Shown: positions 19,456 to 27,646, counted from the stretch's first letter. The stretch: 53,841 nt of DNA from Myxococcota bacterium (GCA_024278455.1 JAJRTE010000234.1:1-53841); one strand, 5' to 3'. Made by a program: numbers and translations. Notes: generated by a model from the letters alone, not told the origin.

Positions 19456-20176
19456 GATACTCCCACAGGGCGTCCAGGTGACCGGGACGGGCCACTTCCC
19501 CGCCGAGGTATCCCGTGTAGCTCACCACGGCCGCGGCGCCGAGCAGGAAAAGAAATGCGATGAGCCACATGCCCCTCGCGTCCGGCTTGAACCGGGCGAT
19601 CAGGTGGACGAGTGCGACGCCGAGCAGGGTGTACATGGAGATCGTGCCCCACAGCTCGTGAGCCTCCACCATCTCCTGGCGAGCTTCCGAGAGACGCCCC
19701 AGTCCCTCCTCTGCCTGCTCCCCCATCAGGAAGGCCGGGATGGACAGCACTGCCGCCAGGAGAATGCAGTAGAAGGCGATGCCGGCGAATCTCCGCCTCG
19801 ATATGAACGCCAGCAGTCCCGCGAAGAGCGCGGCCATCGTCAAGGCCACTGGAAAGTGGACGAGCATCGGGTGGAGGGCGCCAAGCGCGTGGTCTTCGTG
19901 TTCCTCCACCTCGGATTCGGGAGCCTCTGCCGCGGCCGACGCCACTCCGCCGAACTGCGGCAGCAGCGACAGGTAGGCAGTCGGATCGGCGTTGAAGTCC
20001 TCCACGCAGGAGTCGCAGCAGAACCAGACCCGCTTGCCCTCATGGTCGACGAAGATCTCGGGATCGACCGGCTCGCCTTCCATCACCGGACAGGTGGGGT
20101 TCGCGGGTTTCACGTCCTGAGCAGGAAGCGATGTCGCGAGCAACAGAACGAACAGAGTGGTCAGGAGTATGCGCAT
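19436..20176 (-). CDS. secreted YHS/TRASH-like metal-binding domain plus DUF2231-type membrane domain
   Basis: 246 aa. A signal peptide (MRILLTTLFVLLLATSLPAQ) is followed by a Cys cluster of YHS/TRASH type (CPVMEGEPVDPEIFVDHEG, then CCDSCVEDF), probably periplasmic and metal-binding. An acidic linker leads to about four transmembrane helices beginning LHPMLVHFPVALTMAALFAG, typical of DUF2231 membrane proteins. ATG at 20176 was chosen because it begins the signal peptide. The gene converges on copA with a 20-bp overlap, and the Cys pattern fits copper handling, so a role in periplasmic copper sensing or delivery is plausible but inferred. No direct functional evidence is visible. Confidence 0.8.
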   Translation of the reverse strand: MRILLTTLFVLLLATSLPAQDVKPANPTCPVMEGEPVDPEIFVDHEGKRVWFCCDSCVEDFNADPTAYLSLLPQFGGVASAAAEAPESEVEEHEDHALGALHPMLVHFPVALTMAALFAGLLAFISRRRFAGIAFYCILLAAVLSIPAFLMGEQAEEGLGRLSEARQEMVEAHELWGTISMYTLLGVALVHLIARFKPDARGMWLIAFLFLLGAAAVVSYTGYLGGEVARPGHLDALWEYLRALRS

Positions 20177-20372
20177 GAGGAGCCCTCTCTCGCAATCGGT
20201 CCGGTCGTGCCGGATCTTGGCCAAGGTCACCATTGTATCTGCCCTGGAGACCGTGGCGATGGCGAACACCACCGCAAGACGGATCTCGGCGGAGCAGGAG
20301 GAGGAGACGGACGCCGGGGAAGCCCTCGAAGCGATGTCGAAGCTGTTCATTTCGGTGTGGACGGCGGGATCG

Positions 20373-21176
20373 TCAGGGGATGACGATGCTCTGCGGGTCG
20401 AAATCGGGCTCGGGGTAAGCCATATCAAGATCCTCCAGCGCCTCGACGACGACCTTCGCCACCAGGAGATTGCGGAACCAGCGGCGCTCCGCGGGGACCA
20501 CATACCAGGGCGCGGCGGGGGTGCTGCACTTGCTGATAGCGTCCTCGAAAGCGTGTTGATAGTCCGGCCAGAGGGCGCGCTCGGTCAGGTCCGCCGGGTT
20601 GAACTTCCAGTGTTTGTCCGGGCGGTCGAGGCGGCGCTGGAACCGCTCCTTCTGATACTCCGGGGAGATGTGCAGGTAGAACTTCCGGATCGTTACACCC
20701 TCATCGGTGAGGAGGCGCTCGAAGTCGTTGATGTGACGGTAGCGGCGCTTCCAGCGGCTCTTTTCCACGAAGTTCTTCACCCGGACGATGAGCACGTCCT
20801 CGTAGTGCGATCGATTGAAGACCCGGATCTCGCCGCGGCCCGGAGTTTCCCGGTGGATGCGCCACAGGTAGTCGTGGGCGCGTTCCCGGGTGCTCGGCGC
20901 CTTGAACCCGGTCACCCGGCAGCCCTGGGGGTTCAGGGGACCGAACACATTGCGGATCGTGCTGTCCTTCCCACCCGCGTCCATGGCCTGTAGAACGATC
21001 AGGAGGGAGTGCTTCCCCTCGGCGTAGAGGATCTCCTGCAACTCCTTCATCCGCCGGATGAGTCCGGCGAGCGCCTCCCGACCCTCGGCGCGCGTCAGGC
21101 CGCCGTTCTCCCGGGTCGGTCGATCCACCAGACGGACCTTCGAGTCCGGTTCGATGCGGAAGTCGTTGGTGTGCAC
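20373..21176 (-). CDS. ppk2: polyphosphate kinase 2 family protein
   Basis: A 267-aa P-loop enzyme of the PPK2 family, which transfers phosphate between polyphosphate and nucleotides. It shows Walker A AMDAGGKDSTIRN, the NPQGCRVTGFKAPS segment, Walker B-like FNRSHYEDVLIVRV, a lid region with FERLLTDEG, and WPDYQHAFEDAI. Length and organisation match the short single-domain PPK2 class that phosphorylates AMP or ADP; the exact class needs a phylogeny. The start is GTG at 21176 with a strong GGGAGG ribosome-binding site that lies inside a perfect 9-bp stem (21186-21208). It lies 63 bp downstream of the sulfatase gene on the same strand. Confidence 0.93.
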   Translation of the reverse strand: MHTNDFRIEPDSKVRLVDRPTRENGGLTRAEGREALAGLIRRMKELQEILYAEGKHSLLIVLQAMDAGGKDSTIRNVFGPLNPQGCRVTGFKAPSTRERAHDYLWRIHRETPGRGEIRVFNRSHYEDVLIVRVKNFVEKSRWKRRYRHINDFERLLTDEGVTIRKFYLHISPEYQKERFQRRLDRPDKHWKFNPADLTERALWPDYQHAFEDAISKCSTPAAPWYVVPAERRWFRNLLVAKVVVEALEDLDMAYPEPDFDPQSIVIP

Positions 21177-21185
21177 GATGTCGTC

Positions 21186-21208
21186 CCTCCCGGAGCGGTT
21201 CCGGGAGG
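21186..21208 (-). promoter_or_regulatory. stem-loop covering the ppk2 ribosome-binding site
   Basis: On the minus strand a perfect 9-bp stem, CCTCCCGGA with TCCGGGAGG, encloses a 5-nt loop. The 3' arm carries the GGGAGG Shine-Dalgarno sequence of ppk2, 9 nt before its GTG. Folding would hide the ribosome-binding site, so the hairpin could control translation or uncouple ppk2 from the upstream sulfatase. No T-run follows, so a simple terminator is less likely. Confidence 0.55.
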
Positions 21209-21239
21209 CAGTATCGTCGGCGCCGGCGTTCGGGGCAAC

Positions 21240-22535
21240 CTACTCCTCGATCGGGTGGAACTCCTCGGGATCCTCCGAGACATCAAAGACGAGCTTGCGG
21301 CTGTCCGAGAACTCGATCCGGTGGAACCGTCCGTCGAACTCGGACTTCATGTCGACCTCGAATCGGTCGTACCCCTCCCGTCCCCCCATCGATTCTTCCA
21401 TGTCGTTCAGGTACTTCTCCGGGTAGTCCCGCAACGCGAGGGCGATCCGGCCGGTGAGATCTCCGAGCAGGGACTCGGAATCGATGCCCCGGGGGATCGG
21501 CAATCCGCAAACCTCGAGGATGGTGGGGAAGATGTCCTCCAACCGGACGACCTCGTCGTGGACCTCACCAGCGCGGGCGCCGCCGGGCAGACGGATGACC
21601 AGGGGGACATGGAGCACAGTCCGGTGCAGGCTGAACTTGTGATCCAGCAAGCCGTGCCGGCCGAGGTTTTCCCCGTGGTCGCCGGCAATGACCAGCAAGG
21701 TATTCTCGAAGAGGCCCGCCTCCTCGAGTTCCGCGACGAACCGGCCAATCTCGTGATCCAGGCACGCGACCTCCGCGTCATAGAGGTCGGGGAGGACAGA
21801 GAGGATCTCCGGGGAGAGGGATTCGAGGCCGAGGTTGTGCTTCAGGAACGCCTGAGGCGACAGATCCTTCGCCGCGGCCAGGACCTCCTTGCTCGCATCG
21901 GCATCGACGAACCGCTTCTCGAACTCCTCGGGCGGAAGGTAGAGGAGGTGCGGATCCATGTCGTTGATGAACAGAAAAAAGGGGCTCTCGTCCCCGCTCA
22001 CCCGCCGCACCCAATCAAGCGCCTCGAGGTGGGTGGGGATCGCGGTCGGGAGCGGGAGATTGACATCCTCGAACATCGGGACGACCTTGTCGAAGCCCTG
22101 GACCAGGCCATGATCCGAGGTCAGGAAGGAATTGTTGGTGAAACAGCCGGTCTGATATCCGGCCTCCTGCATCCGCTCGGCAAGCGTGACGGTGTCGTCC
22201 CACAGAAACAACCGGTTGCCGTGCCGGAGACCGTGGTGTTCGGGTCGGAGTCCCGTGAACATCGAAGCGTGCGCCGGCGCGGTCCAGCCGGACGGGCTCC
22301 AGGTGTTCCGGAAGTTGATGCCCCCCTTCGCGATCTTGGCCAGCTCCGGCGTGGTGGGCCGGACGTAGCCGTTCACGGAACAGCGTTCCGCACTGGTGGT
22401 ATCCATCACGATGAAGACCACATTCGGCGCGCCGCTGCGGCTCCCCCGGGGGCTTTCGGAATCCTCGGAACCGCAGGCGGCGGCGAGAGCCAGGAGTGCC
22501 ATCACGAGCATGGTCATGCCAGAGCGCATGTTCAT
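21240..22535 (-). CDS. lipoprotein sulfatase/alkaline-phosphatase-superfamily hydrolase
   Basis: A 431-aa exported protein with a lipoprotein signal (lipobox ending LAAAC at about residue 21). It has the sulfatase-type fold, with metal ligands in VVFIVMDTTSAERCS and AGDHGENLGRHGLLDH. The nucleophile region reads WTAPAHASMFTGLRP. The Cys or Ser of the formylglycine motif C/S-x-P-x-R is Thr here and the Arg is His, so classical formylglycine activation is unlikely; Thr could act as nucleophile, as in phosphatase-like relatives. The C-terminus ends DPEEFHPIEE, typical of sulfatase tails. ATG at 22535. ppk2 follows after 63 bp. A fragment of a second sulfatase-type tail lies just upstream. The substrate is unknown. 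Confidence 0.9.
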   Translation of the reverse strand: MNMRSGMTMLVMALLALAAACGSEDSESPRGSRSGAPNVVFIVMDTTSAERCSVNGYVRPTTPELAKIAKGGINFRNTWSPSGWTAPAHASMFTGLRPEHHGLRHGNRLFLWDDTVTLAERMQEAGYQTGCFTNNSFLTSDHGLVQGFDKVVPMFEDVNLPLPTAIPTHLEALDWVRRVSGDESPFFLFINDMDPHLLYLPPEEFEKRFVDADASKEVLAAAKDLSPQAFLKHNLGLESLSPEILSVLPDLYDAEVACLDHEIGRFVAELEEAGLFENTLLVIAGDHGENLGRHGLLDHKFSLHRTVLHVPLVIRLPGGARAGEVHDEVVRLEDIFPTILEVCGLPIPRGIDSESLLGDLTGRIALALRDYPEKYLNDMEESMGGREGYDRFEVDMKSEFDGRFHRIEFSDSRKLVFDVSEDPEEFHPIEE

Positions 22536-22575
22536 AGGACGAGGCCGACTCTCCGTTGGTTCCCGAGACGGCAGC

Positions 22576-22650
22576 TCATTCCTCGAGCGGGAGGAGTTCC
22601 AGGGGATCCTCGATCACGCCGACACCGAACCGATGACCGACCGGATACCG
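22576..22650 (-). pseudogene. C-terminal remnant of a second sulfatase-like gene
   Basis: On the minus strand the frame reads roughly YPVGHRFGVGVIEDPLELLP and then LEE with a stop at 22576-22578. This mirrors the end of the neighbouring sulfatase (SEDPEEFHPIEE). No start or upstream domain remains; the fragment joins directly to a truncated copy of the dispersed repeat. It looks like the leftover of a deleted tandem sulfatase gene. It is short, so this rests on a tail motif only. Confidence 0.4.
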
Positions 22651-22658
22651 GATTCGCT

Positions 22659-22734
22659 GGCTTCAACCGACGAGCAACCAGGCTTTGCGGGATGCAGCGA
22701 CCCTCGGGTGCGGCAGTTCTTTCCAGACGGGCCC
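22659..22734. repeat. dispersed palindromic repeat, copy A (truncated)
   Basis: This copy holds the conserved inner segment GCTTCAACCGACGAGCAACC, the GGGATGCAGCGACCCTCG right arm and the terminal end TTTCCAGACGGGCCC shared with copies C and D. The left arm is missing and is replaced by the sulfatase tail remnant. The outer end overlaps the stop codon of the response regulator on the minus strand (TAG followed by GGCCCGTCTGG). Confidence 0.75.
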
Positions 22735-24086
22735 TACTTCAGCCCGTGCTTCTCCAGGCGATAGAGCAGCGTCTGCCGGGTGATACCGAGCAGGCGGGCC
22801 GCCCGGGAGCGGTTGCCTCCGGCCTTCTCGAGGGCCTGCTCGATCAGGCTCTTCTCCACCGCCGCGAGGGAGAGCCCCTCGTCGGGGATCACGATACCAA
22901 GCGGGTCCTCGGCGCTCCGGCTGGTCGGCGGGCGGGGCGGCAGGTCGGCCGCGGTAAGGCGGTCCTCGTGCTGCCGAAGGACCAGGGCGCGGTCGATGAC
23001 GTTCTCCAGTTCCCGCACATTCCCCGGCCATGGGTTGGTGCGAAGCCCTTCGAGGAAATCCGGCTCCATCCGGAGATCCGCCGCCCCCTTCTTGACGAGG
23101 AAGTGCCGGGCCAGCAGAGGGATGTCGTCGGCGCGATCGCGAAGCGGAGGCAGCGCGAGGACCACCACCGCCACGCGATAGTAGAGATCCTGCCGGAAGG
23201 TGCCCTCCTCCATCGCCGTCTCCACGTCGCGGTTGGTGGCGGTGACCAGGCGAACGTCGACGGAGAGGCTCTTCGTTCCACCCAGCGGCCGAACCTCCCC
23301 GTCCTGGAGGACGCGGAGCAGCTTGGCCTGCACGTCGGTGCGGAGCTCACCGATCTCGTCGAGGAAGAGGGTGCCCCCGTCCGCTTCGACAAAGCGCCCG
23401 GGACGATCCGCCACCGCGCCGGTGAACGCGCCGCGGGTATGGCCGAACAGGTCGGACTCGATCAGCGTGTCCGGGATCGCGGCGCAGTTCACCGCCACGA
23501 ACGGCTTCTTCGCCCGCGGTCCCCGATAGTGAACAGCCCGGGCGATCAGCTCCTTGCCGGTGCCGCTCTCTCCCCGGATGAGCACCGAAACATCGCTCTT
23601 CGCCACCCGGCCGAGCATGGCGAAGAGATCGCGCATCGCTTCGGAGCCCCCCACGATTTCGTCGAAGGAGAAGCGATCCATCAATTCGACCTGGAGGCGC
23701 ACGTTTTCCGTCAGGAGCGCGCGCAACCGCAGCCCCTTCTCCACCGCCAGCAGGAGCGCCTCCCGCCGGTACGGCTTCTCGAGGAAGTCGGCCGCGCCGG
23801 TACGCATGGCCTTGACCGCCCGCTCCACCGAACCGAAAGCGGTGAGCACCACGACCGCAACGGCGGGGTCCCGCCTCTTGAGCTCAGCGAGAAGCTCGAG
23901 CCCATCCATCTCCGGCATCTGGACGTCGGTGACGACGAGGTCGAAGTCCTCCTCGCTAAACCGCTCGAGGGCGGCACTGGTCGAAGCCACGGGGGTCACG
24001 CGATACTCCGCGTTGACGAGCTGCTTCTCGGTCACCCGGAGCAGGCTCTGGTCGTCGTCCACCAGGAGAATCTTCTCGCCGGGCAT
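22734..24086 (-). CDS. NtrC-family sigma-54-dependent response regulator
   Basis: 450 aa with the canonical three-part layout: a receiver domain (ILLVDDDQSLLRVTEKQL; acceptor Asp in LVVTDVQMPEMDG), an AAA+ sigma-54 interaction domain (GESGTGKE, ESDLFGHTRGAFTGAV, GGTLFLDEIGEL, NPWPGNVRELENV), and a Fis-type helix-turn-helix (GNRSRAARLLGITRQTLLYRLEKHGLK). It activates transcription from sigma-54 promoters when phosphorylated. ATG at 24086 begins 4 bp after the stop of the histidine kinase gene, so the two form a coupled two-component operon. The signal and target genes are unknown; the ZraR/AtoC-like layout does not fix the ligand. The stop codon overlaps the end of a dispersed repeat. Confidence 0.95.
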   Translation of the reverse strand: MPGEKILLVDDDQSLLRVTEKQLVNAEYRVTPVASTSAALERFSEEDFDLVVTDVQMPEMDGLELLAELKRRDPAVAVVVLTAFGSVERAVKAMRTGAADFLEKPYRREALLLAVEKGLRLRALLTENVRLQVELMDRFSFDEIVGGSEAMRDLFAMLGRVAKSDVSVLIRGESGTGKELIARAVHYRGPRAKKPFVAVNCAAIPDTLIESDLFGHTRGAFTGAVADRPGRFVEADGGTLFLDEIGELRTDVQAKLLRVLQDGEVRPLGGTKSLSVDVRLVTATNRDVETAMEEGTFRQDLYYRVAVVVLALPPLRDRADDIPLLARHFLVKKGAADLRMEPDFLEGLRTNPWPGNVRELENVIDRALVLRQHEDRLTAADLPPRPPTSRSAEDPLGIVIPDEGLSLAAVEKSLIEQALEKAGGNRSRAARLLGITRQTLLYRLEKHGLK

Positions 24087-24090
24087 ACGG

Positions 24091-25170
24091 TCACTCCGCC
24101 AGGGGCAATAAAATCGTGAATGTCGTTCCTGCGCCGCTGCGCCCATCGACCTCGATGGACGCTCCGTGACTTCTGAGGATCTTTCTTACGATGGAGAGGC
24201 CGAGGCCGGTACCCCGCGCGCGGGTGGTGAAGAACGGCTCGAAAACCTCCTCGGCGGGCTCCACCACGATCCCGGGTCCCTCGTCCGCCACCATGAGCAG
24301 CACCTCTTCTCCGTTCCGGTGGGCCGAGACCGTGATTCGCCCCCCATCGGGCTGGGCCTGGATCGCGTTGACGATCAGGTTGAGGAGCACCTGCCGGAGC
24401 TGCTCGGGATCCACCGCGACCAGGGGCGCCGCGGGCTCCACCCGGTTCTCGAGAGCGACTCCGTGCTTCTCGGCCTCCCGGGCGACCAGGCGCAGGATCT
24501 CGCTCGCCGCCTCCCGGAGATCCGCGCGGCACTCCCGGTCCATCTCCGGACGTGAGAAGTCGAGGAAATCCAGAACCACCTGGTTCAGACGGTCCACTTC
24601 CTTCTGCAGGATCTCCGTGAACTCCTCCCGCTCCTCCCGAGTGGTCTCACCGGCCAGGATCTCCGCGGTCCCGCGGATCGAGGCCAGGGGAGTCTTCACT
24701 TCGTGCGCCAGTCCCGCGGAGAGCTCCCCCAGGGCGGAGAGCCGATCGGCGTGGCGAAGCTGCTCCTCGGTCTCCAGCAGGTCGCGGGCCTTGGTCTTCA
24801 GATCGCCATAGGCCCGGTCCAGCTCCTCCGCGGCGCTCCGGTACCGGTCCCGCTCGGACATCTGACCCTGGGAGAGGGAGCCGGTCACCCACCCCACGAT
24901 GTTGTAGAGGGTGACCTCGAGCCACTGCACGGAGTAGCCTCCGGACCAGTGGAGGAAGAGGTGCGGGAGGTACAGGACGGTGACCAGGAGCGCCAGGCCG
25001 ACGCCGCCCCGCAGCCCGAACCAGAAAGCCCCGAGGATGATCGGCAGGTGATAGAACCAGCGATAGAAGGCATGGAACCCGGGCCGGTCGGTCGGCGTGA
25101 CGTAGTGCGCGGTGCTGACCATCAGTACGATCAGCACGAGGAGCGCGATTCGGGTGGTTCTCCGCTGCAA
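24091..25170 (-). CDS. membrane sensor histidine kinase, partner of the NtrC-type regulator
   Basis: 359 aa. The N-terminus carries about four hydrophobic segments (ALLVLIVLMVSTAHYV; FYHLPIILGAFWFGL; GVGLALLVTVLYLPHLF; plus a weaker one) with short loops, suggesting a membrane-embedded sensor without a large periplasmic domain. A coiled linker (SAAEELDRAYGDLKTKARDL) leads to HisKA with LSAGLAHEVKTPLASIRG and an ATPase domain (NLIVNAIQAQ, DEGPG, GTGLGLSIVRKIL). The start is TTG at 25170 preceded by GGAGGAG. It is immediately followed by its regulator gene. It diverges from ribBA across about 95 bp. The stimulus cannot be inferred. Confidence 0.93.
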   Translation of the reverse strand: MQRRTTRIALLVLIVLMVSTAHYVTPTDRPGFHAFYRWFYHLPIILGAFWFGLRGGVGLALLVTVLYLPHLFLHWSGGYSVQWLEVTLYNIVGWVTGSLSQGQMSERDRYRSAAEELDRAYGDLKTKARDLLETEEQLRHADRLSALGELSAGLAHEVKTPLASIRGTAEILAGETTREEREEFTEILQKEVDRLNQVVLDFLDFSRPEMDRECRADLREAASEILRLVAREAEKHGVALENRVEPAAPLVAVDPEQLRQVLLNLIVNAIQAQPDGGRITVSAHRNGEEVLLMVADEGPGIVVEPAEEVFEPFFTTRARGTGLGLSIVRKILRSHGASIEVDGRSGAGTTFTILLPLAE

Positions 25171-25265
25171 GCTCTCCTCCGGTGATTCCTTTCAGTGCGG
25201 CCATCGACGAACTTAGGATGATTCCTATTCTCTTATCATCCCAACCCCTTGGAATTACGAAGGCG

Positions 25266-26504
25266 ATGCCCCTCACACCAATTCCCGACATTCTCTCCGA
25301 ACTCCGCGCGGGACGCATGGTCATCCTGGTGGACGACCCGAAGCGCGAGAACGAGGGCGACCTCGTCTGCGCCGCCGAGAAGACCACGGCCGAAATCATC
25401 AACTTCATGGCCACCCACGGCAAGGGCTGGATCTGCCTGACCATGAACGAGGAGAAGGCCGATCAGCTCGACCTGCCGCTCCTCGTCCCGAGGAATGAGA
25501 ACCGCTCGAATTTCGGGACGGCCTTCGCCATGACCTTCGAGGCGAAGCGCGGCATCACCACCGGCATTTCCGCCGAGGAGCGCGCCACCTCCATCATCAC
25601 CGCCGCTCGCGACAACTGCCGTGCGGCGGACCTGGTGCGTCCCGGTCACGTCCAGCCGCTGCGGGCCCGGCCCGGTGGGGTCCTGGTGCGCACCGGACAG
25701 ACCGAGGGCTCGGTGGACCTCTGCCGCCTGGCCGGCCTGACTCCCATGGGGGTCATCTGCGAGGTGATGCGGGAAGACGGGAAGATGGCCCGCCTCCCGG
25801 AACTCGAGGTCTTCGGCGAGGAGCACGGCTTGAAGATCTGCTCCGTGGCGGACATCATCGAGTACCGGCGCCAGCACGAGAAACTGGTGGAGAGGCTCGT
25901 CTCGGTGAACCTGCCCACCCGATTCGGGGACTTCACCGCGCACGCCTACAAGTCGGCCTTCGACGACAAGGAGAACCTGGCGCTCACGCTCGGTTTTCCC
26001 ATGCCGGAACGCGGCAAGCCCCGCGAGGTGGACGAACCGGTCCTCGTCCGGGTCCACAGCGAGTGCATGACCGGCGACATCATGGCCTCTCTCCGTTGCG
26101 ACTGCGGCTCCCAACTGCACGCCGCGCTCGAGATGATCCAGAAGGAAGGCCGGGGCGTTCTGCTGTACATGCGGCAGGAGGGCCGCGGCATCGGGCTCTC
26201 GAACAAACTTCGCGCATACAAGATGCAAGATCACGGCATGGATACCGTCGAGGCGAACGAGATCCTCGGCTTCAGACCGGACCAGCGGGAGTACGGCATC
26301 GGTGCGCAGATCCTCTATGATCTCGGCGTCCGGCAGATGCGGCTTCTGACGAACAACCCCGGCAAGAGGGCGGGACTCAAGGGCTTCGGGCTCCAGATCG
26401 TGGATCGCATCGCCATCGAGATCCCCGCAAACCGGGTCAACCGGAGCTACCTCGAGACGAAGCGCGACAAGATGGGGCACCTGATCGACGTGGATGAGGA
26501 CTGA
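25266..26504 (+). CDS. ribBA: bifunctional 3,4-dihydroxy-2-butanone-4-phosphate synthase / GTP cyclohydrolase II
   Basis: 412 aa, catalysing two entry steps of riboflavin synthesis. The N-terminal RibB domain shows DDPKRENEGDL and RPGHVQPLRARPGGVLVRTG. The C-terminal RibA domain shows zinc-binding HSECMTGDIMASLRCDCGSQ and LLYMRQEGRGIGLSNK. The usual GHTEA metal-ligand segment of RibB reads GQTEG, so the His that binds Mg in E. coli RibB is Gln. ATG at 25266 starts the family's usual N-terminus; upstream in-frame starts (25182, 25218) are possible. The short 95-bp leader is too small for an FMN riboswitch and I see none. It stands alone, about 125 bp before the ECF sigma gene. Confidence 0.95.
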   Translation: MPLTPIPDILSELRAGRMVILVDDPKRENEGDLVCAAEKTTAEIINFMATHGKGWICLTMNEEKADQLDLPLLVPRNENRSNFGTAFAMTFEAKRGITTGISAEERATSIITAARDNCRAADLVRPGHVQPLRARPGGVLVRTGQTEGSVDLCRLAGLTPMGVICEVMREDGKMARLPELEVFGEEHGLKICSVADIIEYRRQHEKLVERLVSVNLPTRFGDFTAHAYKSAFDDKENLALTLGFPMPERGKPREVDEPVLVRVHSECMTGDIMASLRCDCGSQLHAALEMIQKEGRGVLLYMRQEGRGIGLSNKLRAYKMQDHGMDTVEANEILGFRPDQREYGIGAQILYDLGVRQMRLLTNNPGKRAGLKGFGLQIVDRIAIEIPANRVNRSYLETKRDKMGHLIDVDED

Positions 26505-26628
26505 TCGAAGCTGATCAGTGAGGAGGTCTGACGCCGCGACCGCCCCTCAGGCCGTTCGCAATGGTGAGAAACGCAGGCTCGCGACGGGAAGTTCCCATGC
26601 CCGGCCGCGTCCAACCACCCGGGGTGGG

Positions 26629-27183
26629 ATGAGCAGCAAAGAGACCGACCTGATCCGCAGAGTTCGCTCGGGAGATCAGGAGGCCTTTGCCGAGCTCGTC
26701 ACCACCTACCGTGAGCGCATCCACCGGCTCGTGTACGGCCTGCTTCGTGACCGCGACGAGGCCGAGGACGTGACCCAGGAGGTCTTCATCAAGGCCTACT
26801 ATCGGATCTCGTCCTACAAGGGCCAGTCGGCGTTCTATACCTGGCTCTACCGGGTGGCGGTGAATGCGGCCACGGACTGGCGCAAGAAGTGGTGGAAACG
26901 GAAGGGCCTCTCCCTGTCGGAGAGCCCGACCGGCCCGGAAGGGCTGGCCGACGAGCGGGCCCGCCCGGAGCGCCTGGCTCACGGCCGGGAGCTGGGCCAG
27001 CGGCTCGACGAAGCGCTCGGGAAGCTGCCGGAGAAGTATCGGACCATTCTGGTCTTGAGAGAGTTCGAAGGCCTCTCCTACGACGAGATCGCCAGGGTCC
27101 TCGAGTTGCCCAAGGGGACCGTGGAGTCGCGCCTGTTTCGGGCGCGGGAGAGGCTCAAGACGTTGATGACACCGTACATGTGA
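26629..27183 (+). CDS. ECF-type RNA polymerase sigma factor
   Basis: 184 aa with region 2 (LVYGLLRDRDEAEDVTQEVF, IKAYYRISSYKGQSAFYTWL) and region 4 (LPEKYRTILVLREFEGLSYD, EIARVLELPKGTVESRLFRA). The central linker is short, so there is no extra domain. ATG at 26629 follows GGGGTGGG. The next gene, 19 bp downstream, encodes a zinc-finger anti-sigma factor, so this is a typical ECF pair. Unusually, the same run continues into pilus-like and Mur-ligase-like genes, which suggests an envelope-related regulon. The target promoter motif cannot be read from one locus. Confidence 0.95.
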   Translation: MSSKETDLIRRVRSGDQEAFAELVTTYRERIHRLVYGLLRDRDEAEDVTQEVFIKAYYRISSYKGQSAFYTWLYRVAVNAATDWRKKWWKRKGLSLSESPTGPEGLADERARPERLAHGRELGQRLDEALGKLPEKYRTILVLREFEGLSYDEIARVLELPKGTVESRLFRARERLKTLMTPYM

Positions 27184-27202
27184 CCTCATCGGGAGGTGAG
27201 TG

Positions 27203-27646
27203 ATGGACTGTTCTGAAGCGAAACGATCGCTGTCCCTGCTCGCGGACGAGCGACTCGGAGCGGAGGAGATCGGCACGCTCGAGGAGCACCTCGGGGCCTG
27301 TGCCGACTGCGCCCGGTTCGCCCGGACCGTGGAGGCGGTCAAGGCCTATCTGGGTGAGCTTCCCTGTCCCCCGGCGCCCCCGAACCTGACCGAGCGGGTG
27401 CTGGCCAGACTCGGTGAACCCGGATCCCGCCTCCTGGCGTTCCGACCGATGCTCCGGAGGGTCGCGGCGGCGGCGGCACTGCTGCTCGTGATCACGGGGC
27501 CGGCCGCACTCTGGGTGGAACCCGGCCAGCCGAAGACTGCCGCCTCACCCGAGATCCGATTCACCGCCGACGGAGCACTCGACTGGATCATGTCTGAAAT
27601 CGCCCGGGAGAACGCTCCCCGGATCGACGCGGAGGAAGTGAAATGA
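27203..27646 (+). CDS. anti-sigma factor, zinc-finger type, membrane-anchored
   Basis: 147 aa. The N-terminal zinc-binding anti-sigma domain carries HLGACADC (HxxxCxxC) with a preceding conserved Cys at the very start (MDCSEAKRSL). One transmembrane helix (VAAAAALLLVITGPAALWV) is followed by a short periplasmic tail. It should hold the upstream ECF sigma factor inactive at the membrane. ATG at 27203 or GTG at 27200 both follow GGGAGGTG. The stop overlaps the start of the next gene by 4 bp (ATGA), so translation is probably coupled. Confidence 0.9.
   Translation: MDCSEAKRSLSLLADERLGAEEIGTLEEHLGACADCARFARTVEAVKAYLGELPCPPAPPNLTERVLARLGEPGSRLLAFRPMLRRVAAAAALLLVITGPAALWVEPGQPKTAASPEIRFTADGALDWIMSEIARENAPRIDAEEVK

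Noticed and set aside
21009..24119. A 1036-codon open frame on the plus strand across ppk2, the sulfatase and the response regulator
   Set aside because: It lies antisense to three clearly recognisable genes, is Arg-, Gly- and Pro-rich without domain motifs, and exists because GC-rich third positions leave the opposite frame open.
25171..25265. FMN riboswitch before ribBA
   Set aside because: The space is about 95 bp and I find none of the conserved FMN-element segments.
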